From: Candidatus Bathyarchaeota archaeon
GTDB taxonomy: Archaea > Thermoproteota > Bathyarchaeia > TCS64
Reading direction: 5' to 3'
Assembly (NCBI GenBank): GCA_026394265.1
Contig: JAPKYO010000057.1
Location: forward strand, 1 to 12,764
DNA: 12,764 bases
Below are positions 12,674 to 12,764 of the stretch, piece after piece. How positions within the stretch are numbered: the first letter of the stretch is position 1; each line of letters begins with the position of its first letter. A model generated the notes under the pieces. The model ran no database searches and was not told the origin of the DNA. It worked only from the letters and a program-made list of their open reading frames with translations. Both the position numbers and the translations under genes were made by a program.

Positions 12674-12764
12674 AGAAGCAGTATCCCGGGTCCTTTCCTA
12701 CTCCACCCGAAAATGGACGCCGCGGAGAGAAGACCCATTCAAGACGCTTGTCAGAACCATCCTG
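12674..12764. other. Short 3' flank of hflX
   Basis: No feature can be supported here. An ATG at 12713 opens a frame that runs to the window end (17 codons), but there is no clear promoter or ribosome-binding site and too little sequence to judge. Confidence 0.4.

Noticed and set aside
11226..12728. 12-bp direct repeat ACGCCGCGGAGA at 11226 and 12717 flanking hflX
   Set aside because: Several 12-mer repeats are expected by chance in 12.8 kb; no transposase or target-site pattern goes with it.
12713..12764. Possible start of a next gene (MDAAERRPIQD...)
   Set aside because: Only 17 codons before the window ends, with no convincing promoter or ribosome-binding site.
1..12764. CRISPR array, toxin-antitoxin or defence island
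   Set aside because: No regularly spaced repeats, Cas, toxin or nuclease-helicase genes occur; endonuclease IV is a repair enzyme.

Overview
The window looks like GC-rich chromosomal DNA from an archaeon. The evidence is a class I lysyl-tRNA synthetase, an archaeal-type HflX, a fused CoaBC, a tRNA-Thr with T as discriminator base, and many genes whose start codon lies about 23-30 bases downstream of a TATA-like box (leaderless or nearly leaderless mRNAs). Genes such as the membrane protein at 9702 instead have a Shine-Dalgarno site. GTG and TTG starts are common. The lineage cannot be fixed from this alone; a TACK-type archaeon such as a Bathyarchaeia relative would fit, but that is a weak guess. 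I see no CRISPR array, insertion sequence, integrase or virus gene.

Layout. Positions 1-1134 hold the 3' part of a class III PLP aminotransferase, followed by endonuclease IV (1180-2019). A small unknown gene (2006-2242, minus) overlaps the end of endonuclease IV. Next comes an AT-rich island (about 30% GC at its lowest) leading to tRNA-Thr(GGT) at 2531-2608. A HAD phosphatase (2640-3341) converges on a rhomboid-family membrane protein (3334-3993, minus). A 375-base gap (3994-4368) carries a long interrupted hairpin and a candidate 43-residue ORF. Class I LysRS (4369-5982) converges on a 4-oxalocrotonate tautomerase-like protein (5979-6161, minus). Then follow a dCMP/cytidine-type deaminase (6363-6860), a 45-residue pure coiled-coil protein (6929-7066), CoaBC (7144-8397), an Eis-like GNAT acetyltransferase (8430-9644) and a two-helix membrane protein (9702-10265). 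The last converges on a CPBP/Abi-family intramembrane protease homologue (10262-11095, minus). A 333-base strand-asymmetric gap precedes HflX (11429-12673).

Most genes are housekeeping: base-excision repair, nucleotide metabolism, CoA synthesis, tRNA charging and ribosome-associated GTPase function. Most appear to have their own promoter, so the locus is a set of single genes rather than one pathway operon. CoaBC and the acetyltransferase, 32 bases apart, are the likeliest co-transcribed pair.

The most unusual points are these. (1) The rhomboid homologue keeps its Ser and oxyanion residues but has Gln where the catalytic His should be. (2) The CPBP homologue has Tyr in place of the motif-2 His. 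Both codons are one base from His. (3) A tiny protein is built of an unbroken a/d heptad core. (4) All four convergent gene pairs overlap tail to tail, two of them sharing one CTAG that supplies both stop codons. (5) The intergenic regions hold structured or palindromic elements not explained by the genes.
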